A DNA stretch of 46,096 bases from Maribacter sp. (GCF_016744255.1 NZ_JADGES010000015.1:1-46096); one strand, 5' to 3'; positions 31,886 through 41,600 are shown, counted from the first letter of the stretch. A program made the numbers and translations. The notes: generated by a model not told the origin, from the sequence alone.

Positions 31886-32124
31886 ATGGAATATAAGTAC
31901 CAAAAATATCGATTTTCAGCCATCAGTATCAAAGAAGAGGTGGCGCAACGCTTCCGTGATTTTTCCAAGGATGTATCTCCTTATATAGGAGCTCTGGTCG
32001 CCATACAGGACTTTTTGAGGTGCACCAATTGTCCCCATTTGCCTTGGAGATTCGGATTAAAAGAAGAACCAATGGCGTGATAGCCATTATGAAAGATATT
32101 GAGAAAGAAAAAAAAGCTATTTAA
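31886..32124 (+). pseudogene. BfmA/BtgA-like mobilization protein, frameshifted
   Basis: The first part (KYRFSAISIKEEVAQRFRDFSKDVSPYIGALVAIQDF, from 31886) and the second part (in the next frame: FEVHQLSPFALEIRIKRRTNGVIAIMKDIEKEKKAI, ending at 32124) together read as one BfmA/BtgA-family mobilization protein. The break lies in a run of five T at 32010-32015, where one more T would restore the frame. It could be a true inactivating deletion, a slipping tract or a sequencing error. The family acts with a relaxase, which is not in the window. Confidence 0.6.
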
Positions 32125-32871
32125 GAGTAAACAAAAAACGTTTTTAAAGTGATGGATTTAGAGGCTGGGTCTTAAAAACGGTTTTAATATTAATTCTATA
32201 TTTCGCGTGGAGAATCCATCCCTTTGAAAATGCAGCAAATCCGCCAGAGCGGATACGCTAGAATAAATACATTTTTCGAATAAAAACGATGAATTTTTAG
32301 GGCAATTGAGGTACCCATTTCTGCATCTGAATTAATCGCATTTAAGCATTTTTTAATTATTTTTTTCCCAGATTAACATAATTGATTGCAGTATGTATAG
32401 GGCTTTTGAAAGGCATTATGTTAATTCGGGCAATTATCGACTATCTTCCATGTTACTGTAGAGAATTTAGGATTTTGCCGCAAATTTTTGCCTGTTCATA
32501 GGGGGTTCCAAAGGTTTTGCCGCAAAAAACAATGTTTTTAAGTAAAATTGAGCGTTTATAAATTACTGAAAATCAACTGATTATATAGCCGTGAAACTAC
32601 GCAATGTCGCGCTAGCGCGTTGCCCTCTTGCTACTCCATTCCTTCATTTCATTTCAGGCTCGTCGTACTTTTTCCAAAAGCTAAAAATGTGAGAGATATT
32701 TTACATAATATAGAATTATAGCTTATAAACGTGAATTCCCCTATAAGTTACAAAGCGACCTTTTTGTACTATAATGTTCCGCGTTATGAACTTTGCTTTG
32801 CAAAAGCAAAGTATAAGGTAATACAGCTTCTTTAAATTTTTCTTCTTAAAAGTTTCTTTTACAAGGTTAAT

Positions 32872-32938
32872 GGAATACTTATTATACGCACCGACGTTAG
32901 GAGGGGAGTATAATGTGTGTGGAATGGGTTTTACTACA
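32872..32938 (+). repeat. Left copy of a ~66-bp cassette-flanking repeat
   Basis: By hand alignment this matches 43346-43410 at roughly four of five positions: shared GGAA-ACTTATTA, GAC-GACG, AGGAG, AATGTGTGTG and AATGG blocks. The copies are in the same orientation 10.5 kb apart and enclose the DUF488 to HEPN gene set. Confidence 0.6.
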
Positions 32939-33060
32939 TTTTTTAATTTCCTAACAGATTTCCGTAATTGAATAATTGTTAATTCATTATACTTTTACAA
33001 TTGAATACTAAAAAGAAATAGTTGTTATTTAGAACACGGTAAGAGACATAGGAATGGGTT

Positions 33061-33090
33061 TTGATTTATAAAGTTAATATCCTAAATTTG
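33061..33090 (+). promoter_or_regulatory. Consensus Bacteroidota promoter of DUF488 operon
   Basis: TTG (33061-33063), 19 bp, TAAATTTG (33083-33090), a full match to the TTG / TAnnTTTG pattern. The ATG follows 4 bases after the -7 box, so the mRNA is probably leaderless. Confidence 0.75.
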
Positions 33091-33094
33091 ATTT

Positions 33095-33640
33095 ATGGAG
33101 AAATCAACAATTTATTCAATTGGTCACGGGAATAAGAAGTTTGATGAATTAGTTAATGAACTAAAAAAACATCAAATAGAATTCCTTCTAGATGTTCGCT
33201 CTAGTCCAATCTCTAAATATAACTTTCATTTTAATAGAGCATGGCTCGAAAAAGATTTGCCTGAGAATAATATTACGTATGAATTCCTAGGGGAATACCT
33301 TGGAGGTCTACCTAATGACAAATCTTGTTATACTGATGGTAAAGTTGATTATGACAAACTAAAAACTAAAAATTTCTTTAAAGATGGTATTAATTTATTA
33401 ATAGAGGCAAATAAAGAAAAAATGCGTGTAGCCTTAATGTGTAGCGAATCAAAACCAGAGGAATGTCATAGATGTAAATTAATTGGGCAGGAACTTTTAA
33501 ATCATAATATTTCAGTCCAACATATAACTTCTAATGGAATAAAATCTCAAGAGGAGATTATTGAAATTCTAACTAAAGGTTTTGGAACAAATGACCTTTT
33601 TGGTGAGACGGGCTTCACATCTAGAAATACTTATTTATAG
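33095..33640 (+). CDS. DUF488 family protein (first copy)
   Basis: This 181-residue cytosolic protein has the DUF488 pattern: YSIGHGNKKFDELVNELKKHQIEFLLDVRSSP at the start, SKYNFHFNRAWLEKDL, YLGGLP, and the late signature MCSESKPEECHRCKLIGQEL with Cys/His residues. The biochemical role of DUF488 is not settled; proteins of the family occur in conflict and stress loci. It is the first gene of a tight operon with a second, shorter DUF488 gene (2 bp) and a possible dual-OB protein (2 bp). Confidence 0.9.
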   Translation: MEKSTIYSIGHGNKKFDELVNELKKHQIEFLLDVRSSPISKYNFHFNRAWLEKDLPENNITYEFLGEYLGGLPNDKSCYTDGKVDYDKLKTKNFFKDGINLLIEANKEKMRVALMCSESKPEECHRCKLIGQELLNHNISVQHITSNGIKSQEEIIEILTKGFGTNDLFGETGFTSRNTYL

Positions 33641-33642
33641 AG

Positions 33643-34122
33643 ATGGAGTTTTATACAATAGGAGTTTATAATTCTACTGAAGCTGATTTTTTTAATAAAC
33701 TTCTTGAAAATGAAATTGACACTTTCTGTGATATTCGTCAAAGAAGAGGTGTTCGTGGTTCTAAATACTCATTTGTTAATAGTAAAAAATTACAATCCAA
33801 ACTTCAAAATCAGAATATCAAATATCTGCATTATCTAGATTTAGCTCCAACCAAGGGTATTAGAGAATTACAGAAAAAAGCCGATTTAAAAAATTTAGAA
33901 TTGAAAAGGGATAGGTTGACCCTAGGTCATGTTTTTATAGAGGAGTATAACAATCAAGTTATAAAACCCTTCAATTTCAAGCAATTTATAATAGACCTTG
34001 AAAATATTAATGCTGAGAAAGTTGTTTTGTTTTGTGTTGAAGAACAACATAAAGCATGTCATAGGTCAATAGTAGCTACAAAATTATCATTGGAGTTTAA
34101 TTTTGATATCAAACATATTTAA
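33643..34122 (+). CDS. DUF488 family protein (second copy)
   Basis: This 159-residue DUF488 protein is divergent from its neighbour: YTIGVYNSTEADFFNKLLENEIDTFCDIRQRRGVRGSKYSF, then LTLGHVFIEEYNNQVIKPFNFKQF and the signature FCVEEQHKACHRSIVATKL. It starts 2 bp after the first copy. Adjacent diverged copies suggest a hetero-oligomer or two substrate specificities. Cytosolic; the activity is unknown. Confidence 0.88.
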   Translation: MEFYTIGVYNSTEADFFNKLLENEIDTFCDIRQRRGVRGSKYSFVNSKKLQSKLQNQNIKYLHYLDLAPTKGIRELQKKADLKNLELKRDRLTLGHVFIEEYNNQVIKPFNFKQFIIDLENINAEKVVLFCVEEQHKACHRSIVATKLSLEFNFDIKHI

Positions 34123-34124
34123 TA

Positions 34125-34760
34125 TTGGAAGTACTTATCACATCAAAAACTAAATATGGAAGTAAGCATGTATGTGTTGGCGGACTAGTGTTAGAAAATA
34201 ATAGTTACATACGTTTACTAAATCGAGGGGGAGCTAGAAACCCAAAGGGTTGGTACCAATTTGCGGATACTGATTTAAATATCGGCGATGTTTGGGATAT
34301 TGATTTTGAGGCTTCTCCATATATAGGAAAACCTCACGTAGAGGATGTTTTTATTAAGGTGAATAAAAAAATAAGAATAGTTCCTGATTTAGCTGATTTT
34401 CTTAATAGATGCGGGGTGAAAATATATGAAGGTCATATAGAAAACCTATTTGAAGGAAAGTTAAAGTGGCAAAAGAACGATAAAGGATACATTTCAGAGA
34501 ATGAGCAGGAATTACCAAATAGTAGCGTTGGATTCTGGAAAAGTGATACTGATTTAATTTTAGAAGACGATAGATATTTTTATTACCATAAATTACTGGG
34601 TGTTATACCCAAACAAAAAAGCTTGAAATATGTTGGTATGGAAAATCCCCCTAAGGTTATTCCCAAAGGAACTTTAATAAGAATTTCATTAGCAAAATGG
34701 CTTAAGGTAAATGAGGATATAGAAGAAAGATGTTATTTACAACTTTCTGGTTGGTATTGA
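34125..34760 (+). CDS. Uncharacterised protein, possible dual OB-fold, in DUF488 operon
   Basis: The 211 residues are read from TTG 34125, 2 bp after the previous stop; no ATG is better placed. The text starts VLITSKTKYGSKHVCVGGLVLENNSYIRLLN, with GDVWDIDFEASPYIGKPHVEDVFI in the middle and GTLIRISLAKWLKVNEDIEERCYLQLSGWY at the end, a beta-rich layout with two similar halves that suits a dual OB-fold domain found beside DUF488 genes. That match is from memory and not certain. Such proteins may sense or bind nucleic acid or a nucleotide. Confidence 0.65.
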   Translation: MEVLITSKTKYGSKHVCVGGLVLENNSYIRLLNRGGARNPKGWYQFADTDLNIGDVWDIDFEASPYIGKPHVEDVFIKVNKKIRIVPDLADFLNRCGVKIYEGHIENLFEGKLKWQKNDKGYISENEQELPNSSVGFWKSDTDLILEDDRYFYYHKLLGVIPKQKSLKYVGMENPPKVIPKGTLIRISLAKWLKVNEDIEERCYLQLSGWY

Positions 34761-34796
34761 TGAGGAAACCCTTTTCTTAATAGATTTCCCCATCAA

Positions 34797-36047
34797 TTAA
34801 CGCTCTCTATAATGACCATACAGAATGATATCAGAAATAATATATCGTAACTTATCTTTTAAGTCGAAATCTATTTCCAGCTCCTCAGCCTTATTGCACA
34901 TTTCTAAAAGCTTTTTAAAATTACTAACTTCATTATCAATTTTTCGTTTAAAGATATCGGAAAGCTTAGAAATAGTGCTGAAACTACTCCTAGGTGATTG
35001 AATTTTAGCAAGAATTTTTACTCGTAGTTCATCTGGATTCTTTATTGTCTTAACATCATTCAATTCTTCTATAAAGCTATCAGTTGTATTAAGAATTTCA
35101 TCCATTTCTTTCAATGAAACAAAAACATTCTCTGGCTTTGTATTGTGATTTATAACTAGTGAGCTATTTTCTACCATAGAATCTTTCTTTGGTATTAAAT
35201 AGAAACCAGAAGAATCATTTTGCATAACATTAATCACATTGCTGAAATTTAAAGAACCTGTACCTAAATCATTTGTGGTTATTTTAATAGCTGATGACAC
35301 TTGCCCAAACTTACCTGCATCTTTAGTATGTCTTTCAGAAGCGATAATTTCTAGTTTTGACTCGCTAATTGCTGCGCTAGTTATTTTATATTCAATGCCT
35401 GGGTTTGTCTTCATATTCTTATGTAGACTTAACATTCCAACAACGAAAGTGAAATCAATTCCATATTCATAATAGCGAGTAGATGTGATACCACGTAGGT
35501 AAGTAATATCTTTATGGTCTACTAAACGATAGCTTTTCTCCTTATTGTAGCCATCACTATTTTTGGCCATTTCTTTAAAATACTGAACATTGTAGTTAGC
35601 AAGTGAAGCTTGTCCTATTTTAAATAATTTGTTTGCATATTTGGTCATAGCATACTCGTCTAAAAACGTATTTTTAGAATCATATATAGCTATAGTTTTT
35701 AAACCTTCTTTAACCTCATCAATATCTACATACTCTTCAAAATTAAAAATAATGTTGGTGTCACTACTTCCAGAAATTGATTCTTCAAAGACATTAACAT
35801 CTTTAGTTTCTGCTATAATTTTATAGCGATTATAATCTGTTACAAAGTGCTTAACTCTTTTGTAGATTAAATCAATAAATTCAATGGAAATATATTCATT
35901 TTTAATATGTTCAATATCAAACATTTTATGAATATCATCCTTGTAGGGATGATGCTCAATTAGAGAGCATAACTTCTCAATTTTAATTTTACCTGAGCTA
36001 TTATCAGCATCAAAGTGTACTTGTTTTTGTTTAAATTTTTCTTCCAT
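34797..36047 (-). CDS. 416-residue protein of unknown function
   Basis: Soluble, acidic, without signal peptide or membrane helices. The N-terminal part (1-135) is mixed alpha/beta (KIKIEKLCSLIEHHPYKDDIHKMFDIEHIKN), the middle has a beta-rich part with TYLRGITSTRYYEYGIDFTFVVGMLSL and YKITSAAISESKLEIIASER, and the C-terminal third is helical with a possible coiled coil (SLKEMDEILNTTDSFIEELNDVK; NFKKLLEMCNKAEELEIDFDLKDKL). I do not recognise the family. It converges with the DUF488 operon (36 bp) and is preceded by two small genes on the same strand. Confidence 0.8.
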   Translation of the reverse strand: MEEKFKQKQVHFDADNSSGKIKIEKLCSLIEHHPYKDDIHKMFDIEHIKNEYISIEFIDLIYKRVKHFVTDYNRYKIIAETKDVNVFEESISGSSDTNIIFNFEEYVDIDEVKEGLKTIAIYDSKNTFLDEYAMTKYANKLFKIGQASLANYNVQYFKEMAKNSDGYNKEKSYRLVDHKDITYLRGITSTRYYEYGIDFTFVVGMLSLHKNMKTNPGIEYKITSAAISESKLEIIASERHTKDAGKFGQVSSAIKITTNDLGTGSLNFSNVINVMQNDSSGFYLIPKKDSMVENSSLVINHNTKPENVFVSLKEMDEILNTTDSFIEELNDVKTIKNPDELRVKILAKIQSPRSSFSTISKLSDIFKRKIDNEVSNFKKLLEMCNKAEELEIDFDLKDKLRYIISDIILYGHYRER

Positions 36048-36097
36048 AATTTTATTCTAAAAAAGCAGTTTAGCGTCTTGCTAAGGACATTTACTAA

Positions 36098-36247
36098 TTA
36101 TGATTTTAATAATTCTGAAAATGCAAATAATGCAAAAGCAACAGTTACTATCGCAACCATTGTTTTTGCTTGTTCGCCTTTAGCTGTGAAACACAAATCT
36201 TGCTCACATATACTAACCTCATCTTTTGAAAATTTGCTTAAATACAT
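36098..36247 (-). CDS. Small membrane protein (49 residues)
   Basis: ATG at 36247, TAA at 36098-36100. The sequence begins MYLSKFSKDEVSICEQDLCF, has two Cys, and ends in a hydrophobic helix (TMVAIVTVAFALFAFSELL). It lies between the 416-residue gene and the 57-residue gene on the same strand, so it may be cotranscribed with them. Family and function unknown. Confidence 0.5.
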   Translation of the reverse strand: MYLSKFSKDEVSICEQDLCFTAKGEQAKTMVAIVTVAFALFAFSELLKS

Positions 36248-36305
36248 AATTTCAAATTTTAATAGTTAAAAAATTCTCTCACATAAAGCCCGAGAGATTC
36301 TGAGC

Positions 36306-36479
36306 TTACTTTTCTTTTCTAACGCCTTTAAACTTGCCGCCAGTAGTTTTTACATCCATGAATCTTCCTGTTTGGGTATCTCTTTTTACATAAAGTTCAG
36401 TTTTTGGGTTTAATATTTGTGAACGTTGTTTAACAGCTCCTTTTCTTGCGTTGTCTCCTGTGGGTTTATTCTTTGCCAT
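36306..36479 (-). CDS. Small basic protein (57 residues)
   Basis: ATG at 36479, TAA at 36306-36308. The sequence starts MAKNKPTGDNARKGAVKQRS, then NPKTELYVKRDTQTGRFMDV and a C-terminal GGKFKGVRKEK. Proteins of this pattern (short, basic, KPTGDNAR at the start and a K-rich tail) are known to me as widespread small conserved hypotheticals found in mobile or defence contexts; the role is unknown. It is oriented away from the sigma-factor operon, from which it is separated by a palindrome-bearing gap. Confidence 0.7.
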   Translation of the reverse strand: MAKNKPTGDNARKGAVKQRSQILNPKTELYVKRDTQTGRFMDVKTTGGKFKGVRKEK

Positions 36480-36549
36480 TTTGTTATTTTTTATTACATT
36501 GTAATATCTATTACCGAGTTATTTAATTTCTCTTCGTAATCAGATGTTC

Positions 36550-36580
36550 AAAGTGTGACAAAAGTGAAATGTCACACTTT
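36550..36580. promoter_or_regulatory. Large inverted repeat upstream of sigma/ImmA operon
   Basis: AAAGTGTGACA (36550-36560) and TGTCACACTTT (36570-36580) form a perfect 11-bp inverted repeat with a 9-base spacer (AAAGTGAAA), followed by TTT. It lies 26 bp before the ATG of the sigma-factor gene. It may be an operator (GTGTGACA half-sites) controlling the divergent small genes and the sigma operon, or a transcription-terminating hairpin. Confidence 0.6.
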
Positions 36581-36605
36581 TTTCATATAATAATAGCGGC
36601 TAAGC

Positions 36606-37250
36606 ATGGATATAGAAACTCACTTATTAACGATAGATGACATGGACCAAAATGAACATGAAGCGCAAGCTTCTATGTCTTTTATCTATGAAACATTTAG
36701 AGGTTTTGTCTACAATGTTATTTTTAACAAAATTCACTTCACAGCTAACAAGGAGGAGGTTGCTTTAATTGTAATGTCAAATGTCTTTCTTGAAGTATGG
36801 AAAAACCCATTAGGTTGGGAATTTGATTCCACTAAACACAAAACTCAGGAAGGTGGATTTAAATCTTATCTGTCAGTAATTGGCAAAAACAAATTTTTCG
36901 AAGAACTAAGAAAGAGCAAGTCCTCTAGGGAGAATGAAAAAAATACAATGGATGATAATGACAGCGAATGGAAATGGGCCTTGCTCGAAGATGAATTCGA
37001 TTATTTAGATGAGGAATTGGCAAGAAGACGAAATTTAGTTGATGAATGCCTAATGGAATTTTCCCAAAAAAAGCGAGAGTTAATTCGTATGTATTTCCTG
37101 TTTTACGAAGAGGATAAAAATTTCACTAGTGAAAATATTAAACTACTAGAAAATATGTTTGAAACTACTTGGCAGAATATTAGACAAACAATTTCAAGAG
37201 CCAAAGGAAATATTAAAAAGACAATTGAAGCTAAAGAGGTAAAAAAATAG
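36606..37250 (+). CDS. Sigma-70-like (ECF type) factor in a three-gene island operon
   Basis: The 214 residues resemble a sigma-70 region 2 plus region 4: FIYETFRGFVYNVIFNKIHFTANKEEVALIVMSNVFLEVWKNP (about 26-68), FKSYLSVIGKNKFFEELRKSK (86-106) and then an acidic linker, VDECLMEFSQKKRELIRMYFLF and WQNIRQTISRAKGNIKKTI as region 4. The pattern is a divergent sigma family, not a housekeeping one. It is followed at 2 bp by a small acidic/basic protein and then an ImmA/IrrE metallopeptidase, an arrangement that suggests control of a sigma factor by proteolysis, but this is inferred. The promoters it reads are unknown. Confidence 0.75.
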   Translation: MDIETHLLTIDDMDQNEHEAQASMSFIYETFRGFVYNVIFNKIHFTANKEEVALIVMSNVFLEVWKNPLGWEFDSTKHKTQEGGFKSYLSVIGKNKFFEELRKSKSSRENEKNTMDDNDSEWKWALLEDEFDYLDEELARRRNLVDECLMEFSQKKRELIRMYFLFYEEDKNFTSENIKLLENMFETTWQNIRQTISRAKGNIKKTIEAKEVKK

Positions 37251-37252
37251 TT

Positions 37253-37558
37253 ATGTATTCAGAAAACAAAAATATAGGTAAACTCTTAAGGAAATATGGA
37301 TATGCTTTTCCTGAAACTGAGGAAGAGGTTGAGGCCTTCGAAAAGAAATATAAAGGCATATTTTCAAATCCATCCAGTTGGCCAGATTTATCTGATATTA
37401 TTAATGAGACGGGTTCCTCTATTCCAATAATTCAATTAAATAATGCCGTAAATAAATCAGTGTCAAATTTAGCAATGGCTGCAAGAGAAGGAAAGGAAAT
37501 ATCTAAAAAGGATAGAGAGCAAATGAACAAGGATAAAAAAGATGCCCGAAAAAAATGA
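37253..37558 (+). CDS. Small protein between sigma factor and ImmA/IrrE peptidase
   Basis: The 101 residues have an N-terminal helix with KLLRKYGYAFPETEEEVEAFEKKYKGIF and a charged, Lys-rich C-terminal helix (AAREGKEISKKDREQMNKDKKDARKK). There is no signal peptide or membrane segment. The end overlaps the next gene by 17 bp, a sign of coupled translation. By position it could be an anti-sigma factor or substrate of the metallopeptidase; no motif proves either. Confidence 0.7.
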   Translation: MYSENKNIGKLLRKYGYAFPETEEEVEAFEKKYKGIFSNPSSWPDLSDIINETGSSIPIIQLNNAVNKSVSNLAMAAREGKEISKKDREQMNKDKKDARKK

Positions 37559-38354
37559 TTTTTTATCAAGAAATGACGTTGTCGAAATTAATGAGTTAGC
37601 TAGTAGCATTTCCGAATATTACTTTCCATACGGTCAAATCGACCCGATTTTAATTGCAGAAAAAAATAATATCAGCTATAGTTTTGGCAATTACTCAGAT
37701 TCATTTGATGGCTTGTTAGAATGTGAAAACGGTGTATTTCACATTTATATAAACTTGACTAGACTTAAACAAGCATATTCAGAGAGGGCTCGTTTTACCT
37801 TTGCTCACGAATTAGGACATTTTTTTATCGACGACCATCGTAATGCGCTTCTACAAGGTTTATCTCCAAGTCATTGTTCGGAAACGGGATTTAAGAGTAG
37901 AAATAGAGCAGAACGCCAAGCAGATTATTTTGCATCTTGCTTACTTATGCCAGAAGCAGGTTTTAAAAAATACTGTGATAAAAAGAAATTTGAATATAGA
38001 ATAATTGAGGAACTCGCTAAGAAATATGGTGTTAGCAAATCTGCAACAGCTCTAAGGTTTTGTGCAATAGGCAATCATCCCATTATGGTTGTTTATTCAT
38101 TTAAGAACAAAATTAAATGGTATTGGACTTCACATGACTTCCGTTTTAAATGGCTTAAATATGGCAAAGATAGATTGCCTGAGGATACAGTAGCTGGTGA
38201 ATACTTTAGTATGGGAAGAAAAGCATTAAATACAGAACCAATTTTTGCAATGGACTGGTTTAATGTTAAGAACGAAAATCAAGCAAATTTGCCATTTTAT
38301 GAACGATGTTTAATTCATGGTGAGCATTGTTTAAGTATTATTTGGGAGGATTAG
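37542..38354 (+). CDS. ImmA/IrrE family metallo-endopeptidase
   Basis: This 270-residue protein has the zinc-peptidase motif RFTFAHELGHFFIDDH (His89, Glu90, His93) and the downstream RAERQADYFASCLLMPE block typical of ImmA/IrrE proteins. An N-terminal segment (ISEYYFPYGQIDPILIAEKNNISYSFGNY) and a winged-helix-like part (IIEELAKKYGVSKSATALRF) fit the family. Relatives cut repressor proteins to start a response. Here the partners are likely the sigma factor and the small protein. The start ATG lies inside the previous gene. Confidence 0.9.
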   Translation: MPEKNDFLSRNDVVEINELASSISEYYFPYGQIDPILIAEKNNISYSFGNYSDSFDGLLECENGVFHIYINLTRLKQAYSERARFTFAHELGHFFIDDHRNALLQGLSPSHCSETGFKSRNRAERQADYFASCLLMPEAGFKKYCDKKKFEYRIIEELAKKYGVSKSATALRFCAIGNHPIMVVYSFKNKIKWYWTSHDFRFKWLKYGKDRLPEDTVAGEYFSMGRKALNTEPIFAMDWFNVKNENQANLPFYERCLIHGEHCLSIIWED

Positions 38355-38681
38355 GATTTTGGCCTAAGAGAATTTTGGTAAAACAATAGGTGAGTAGAAC
38401 GTTAAGAATTTTAGGGGGCTGGGTACTACATTTCGTTTATCAATAAAATGTTTCAATAAGTTCATAGCAGTCTTAATAGTTAGAATAGATCCTGAAATTT
38501 AGCGCCCGACCCTTGAAATGGCAATAAAACCCCAAAAGTATGGATAATACCAAATTATGGTAAGGGATTTGTAAAGGAAATAAAAGTTCTTGACTTCCCA
38601 ACCTTTTTATTAAGGGTACGTTGTTAACTTTGTAGATGTAAGATAAATCAAAAGCGTCTCTAAAAAAATATTCAAAGATTT
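38355..38681. other. Gap with a probable promoter for the PLD/HEPN operon
   Basis: 327 bp with no gene. TAACTTTG (38625-38632) is a full match to the TAnnTTTG -7 box about 50 bp before the ATG at 38682; no TTG is found at the usual distance. No strong hairpin was seen. Confidence 0.55.
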
Positions 38682-41600
38682 ATGATTAATACCGCATTAA
38701 CAAATGACGAAAGATTAAAACCACTATTTGATAAAACCTCTATAATAGCATGGCAAGTTTTTATATTACTAATTGATGATAAAAAAAAGAAAGTTTATAA
38801 GATTACTTATTCATGGGTAATTATTAGTAGTAGAAGAGAAACCTCAAGCGAAGCGTTTTTAAGCGATTTTAAAAAAGTACATAAAGAGAATGATATAATT
38901 TATTCTATCGCAAAGTTAAGTCTCTATAATAGTCCAAAAACGATAGTTAAAATCATAAACGATTTATTTAATGGAAAATCATTATGTGAATCTTTAGATA
39001 TTAGCCAAATCAATTTCTCAAAAATCAATTTTGATTTACAACTGCAAACTGATAAAAGAAAATCTATTTTTAAAGTAAGACCGATAATCTTTAATGAAAC
39101 CAACACCTTAATTAGTAGAAACTTTTATGATAAGGCATCATTGAATAGCCCATATCAGAATGTCCCATCGTTTTCTTTAACCATTAACAATTTAGATAAG
39201 CAATCTCTATTTAAAAATGACAAGCATCAATATTTTGAGAATTGGAAACGAGCATTGATGTCAATATTAAATCATTTAGAAGATGAAACCTCATTGCCTT
39301 TTTCAAAATCAGGGTGCATAAGACTTGGAAATATTGAGTTTATAAACACACAATGCTCAAATGAATATTACATAAATCATGTGTCATTCAATAATATAAA
39401 AAGAGAAATAGAAGTTAATAATAGAAAAATAGCTTCATCTAATGAAGTTGAAGTTATTATCAAACCAAATAAACATACCGAAAACAAACAGCGTATTATA
39501 AACTGTTTTCTAACTAATGGGGGACAAGTTATTTTGGATGAGTGTAAAGAATTAGTTCATGAAAAGGATAATGAGGTTAAGGTTGTTTTTTCATCAAAAG
39601 AACAAATAGGGAAAATCTCTGTTAGTATTTGGAAAAAAGACAAGGATAATTATCAAATTTGGTATAAACACCCAACAGTTTTATTAAGATATATTTCAAG
39701 CTCTATTGGAATGGTAGGAATGGCAGGCAAAGTAAAATCTGAATGGTTAGATGTAATAGCAAAAAGCAACAAGAAAACAGAAAATGACATTAGAGAAGCC
39801 GAAAAAATTTCAAAATCGTCATACACGACAATGTCTATTGGAGATAATGATTTAGACCCTTGGGTGAAAACTGACCGAGAATTTTATGACCTCGTTGATA
39901 AAATAAATCCCAAAAAATCTGAATCCCGTTTTTTCCCAAAAGGATGGGACGACGAAGATAAAAAACATGGAGCTATTTCATTTTTAAAATGGTTTAAAGA
40001 TATTTCAGATAAAGCTCAACATGTAGTTATACAAGACCCATTTTTCGATACTCTTGGTTTAGATTTTCTATCAAGAACAACAAAATCAGCTACAAAATTT
40101 TCAATACTTACATGTACTCAAGTTAATTCTTTTGATGACGACATCGCAAGTGATTCAGATATTTCAGAGCCAAACAGAGCTAAAAGATTAAAGTATTTTA
40201 TTCGTAATTACCCTTCATTATTTGATTCTTTAAACATAAAAATTAATGACCTAAGAAGTACTGGCGGTGGAGACAAAAACATACTTCATGATAGATATAT
40301 TTTAATATTTGAAAATGGCGAATTAAGCAAAGGATTTCACTTATCCAATTCAATCCAAGGAGCAACAAAAAACCACCCATTACTTATAACTTCAATTCCG
40401 ATAGATGTATTAATTCAAGTTGATTCACATCTCAATGAGATAATAAATAATGCAGATAATAAAAAGGATATAGAATTAATTCAATTATTCAATTCCGAAA
40501 ACTCTAGAAAGAAAATTGAAGAGCCTGACGAAGTTGCAAATGAAGAGTTATTAGACAAGCTTAACAGTTTCAAGGCAATTGATAAGCCTTTAAAATCAAC
40601 AACCTTAAAAGGTTTGTTAAAAGAAAATTCTGATAGCAAAAAAGATATTTCAAATTTCTGGTCAACTATTGGCTATTTCTTTGCTCGAACAAGTCAACCT
40701 CAAAAAACAATAACTTCTTTAGAAGAATACTTGAATAAACAGGAACTTGTTAGTTTAAGAGAATATATAGAGTCTTCAATTAGTAAAACACACCCAATAG
40801 GTTTTTCTGACTATAAAGATTTCAGAGTAAATAGTTTTCAATTCCTATTCCATCAAGACTTTAAAACTTCATTAAAAGACAGCATACATATTGGAGAAGC
40901 TTTTAGAGAAACATCTTGTTTTCAAAACTGGGGTATTCATTATGGTTGCAAAATTCTAATCGAACATGGTTTTGATGAATTCACAAAGCTTTTATTATTT
41001 ATAGAAAAAAAATATAAGTTGAGAAGTCCAAATCAAGATTACTCAAATACTTCATTAATGAAATTGTCATCAATAGTCTTTAATTGCTTTACTGAAAGGC
41101 TATTTTGGCATGACGACATTGAATTTATAAGGAACTCTCTTAAAATTAAGTTAAGCTACATAAAACCACTAAGCATTGCAGCACTTTTATCTTACATGCC
41201 ATCTGTAAAATCAAAAACCGAATATGACGAGTTTAAGAATGTTATTAATGGTAATTGTACCAAAACAGAAATCTTAGATATTCTAACCAACTTTCTTTCA
41301 TACATAAGGTTAAGAAAAAAAGATAAATTAGAATTTTATGAAGAAAACATCTTCAATCACATCTTTGAAGTCTTATCCAATAATTTTAATCAAAGGGGTT
41401 TAGACTATATTTTTCAAAATTGCTTAAACATTTTCCATCCGTCAATAGAGAAAAAGTTTACTGAAAAAGTATTATTTAACCTTGTCGAAAGTAAAAAAAT
41501 TGATTCAAATCATATTATGGATTTATGGTCAAATGAATTTTTTAAGAATATTGAAAATATTAAATCTCACAAAGATTATTCGGGTTTAATAGATATAACT

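Larger units (their letters stand above)
32125..33094. other. 970-bp gene-free stretch with palindromes and the left cassette repeat
   Basis: The stretch contains repeated TTTTGCCGCAAA patches (32473-32484, 32514-32525), the perfect palindrome CGCGCTAGCGCG (32608-32619) beside GCCCTCTTGCT, which is inverse to the patch at 31721, and a hairpin with arms ACTTTGCTTT/AAAAGCAAAGT (32789-32811). The repeat at 32872-32938, related to one at 43346, is also here. No coding sequence was found. Confidence 0.6.

Noticed and set aside
31786..31968. 60-residue minus-strand frame
   Set aside because: Antisense to the BfmA/BtgA-like remnant start, low complexity, no family.
36015..36269. 84-residue plus-strand frame
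   Set aside because: It is antisense to the 49-residue membrane protein and the start of the 416-residue gene and looks non-coding.
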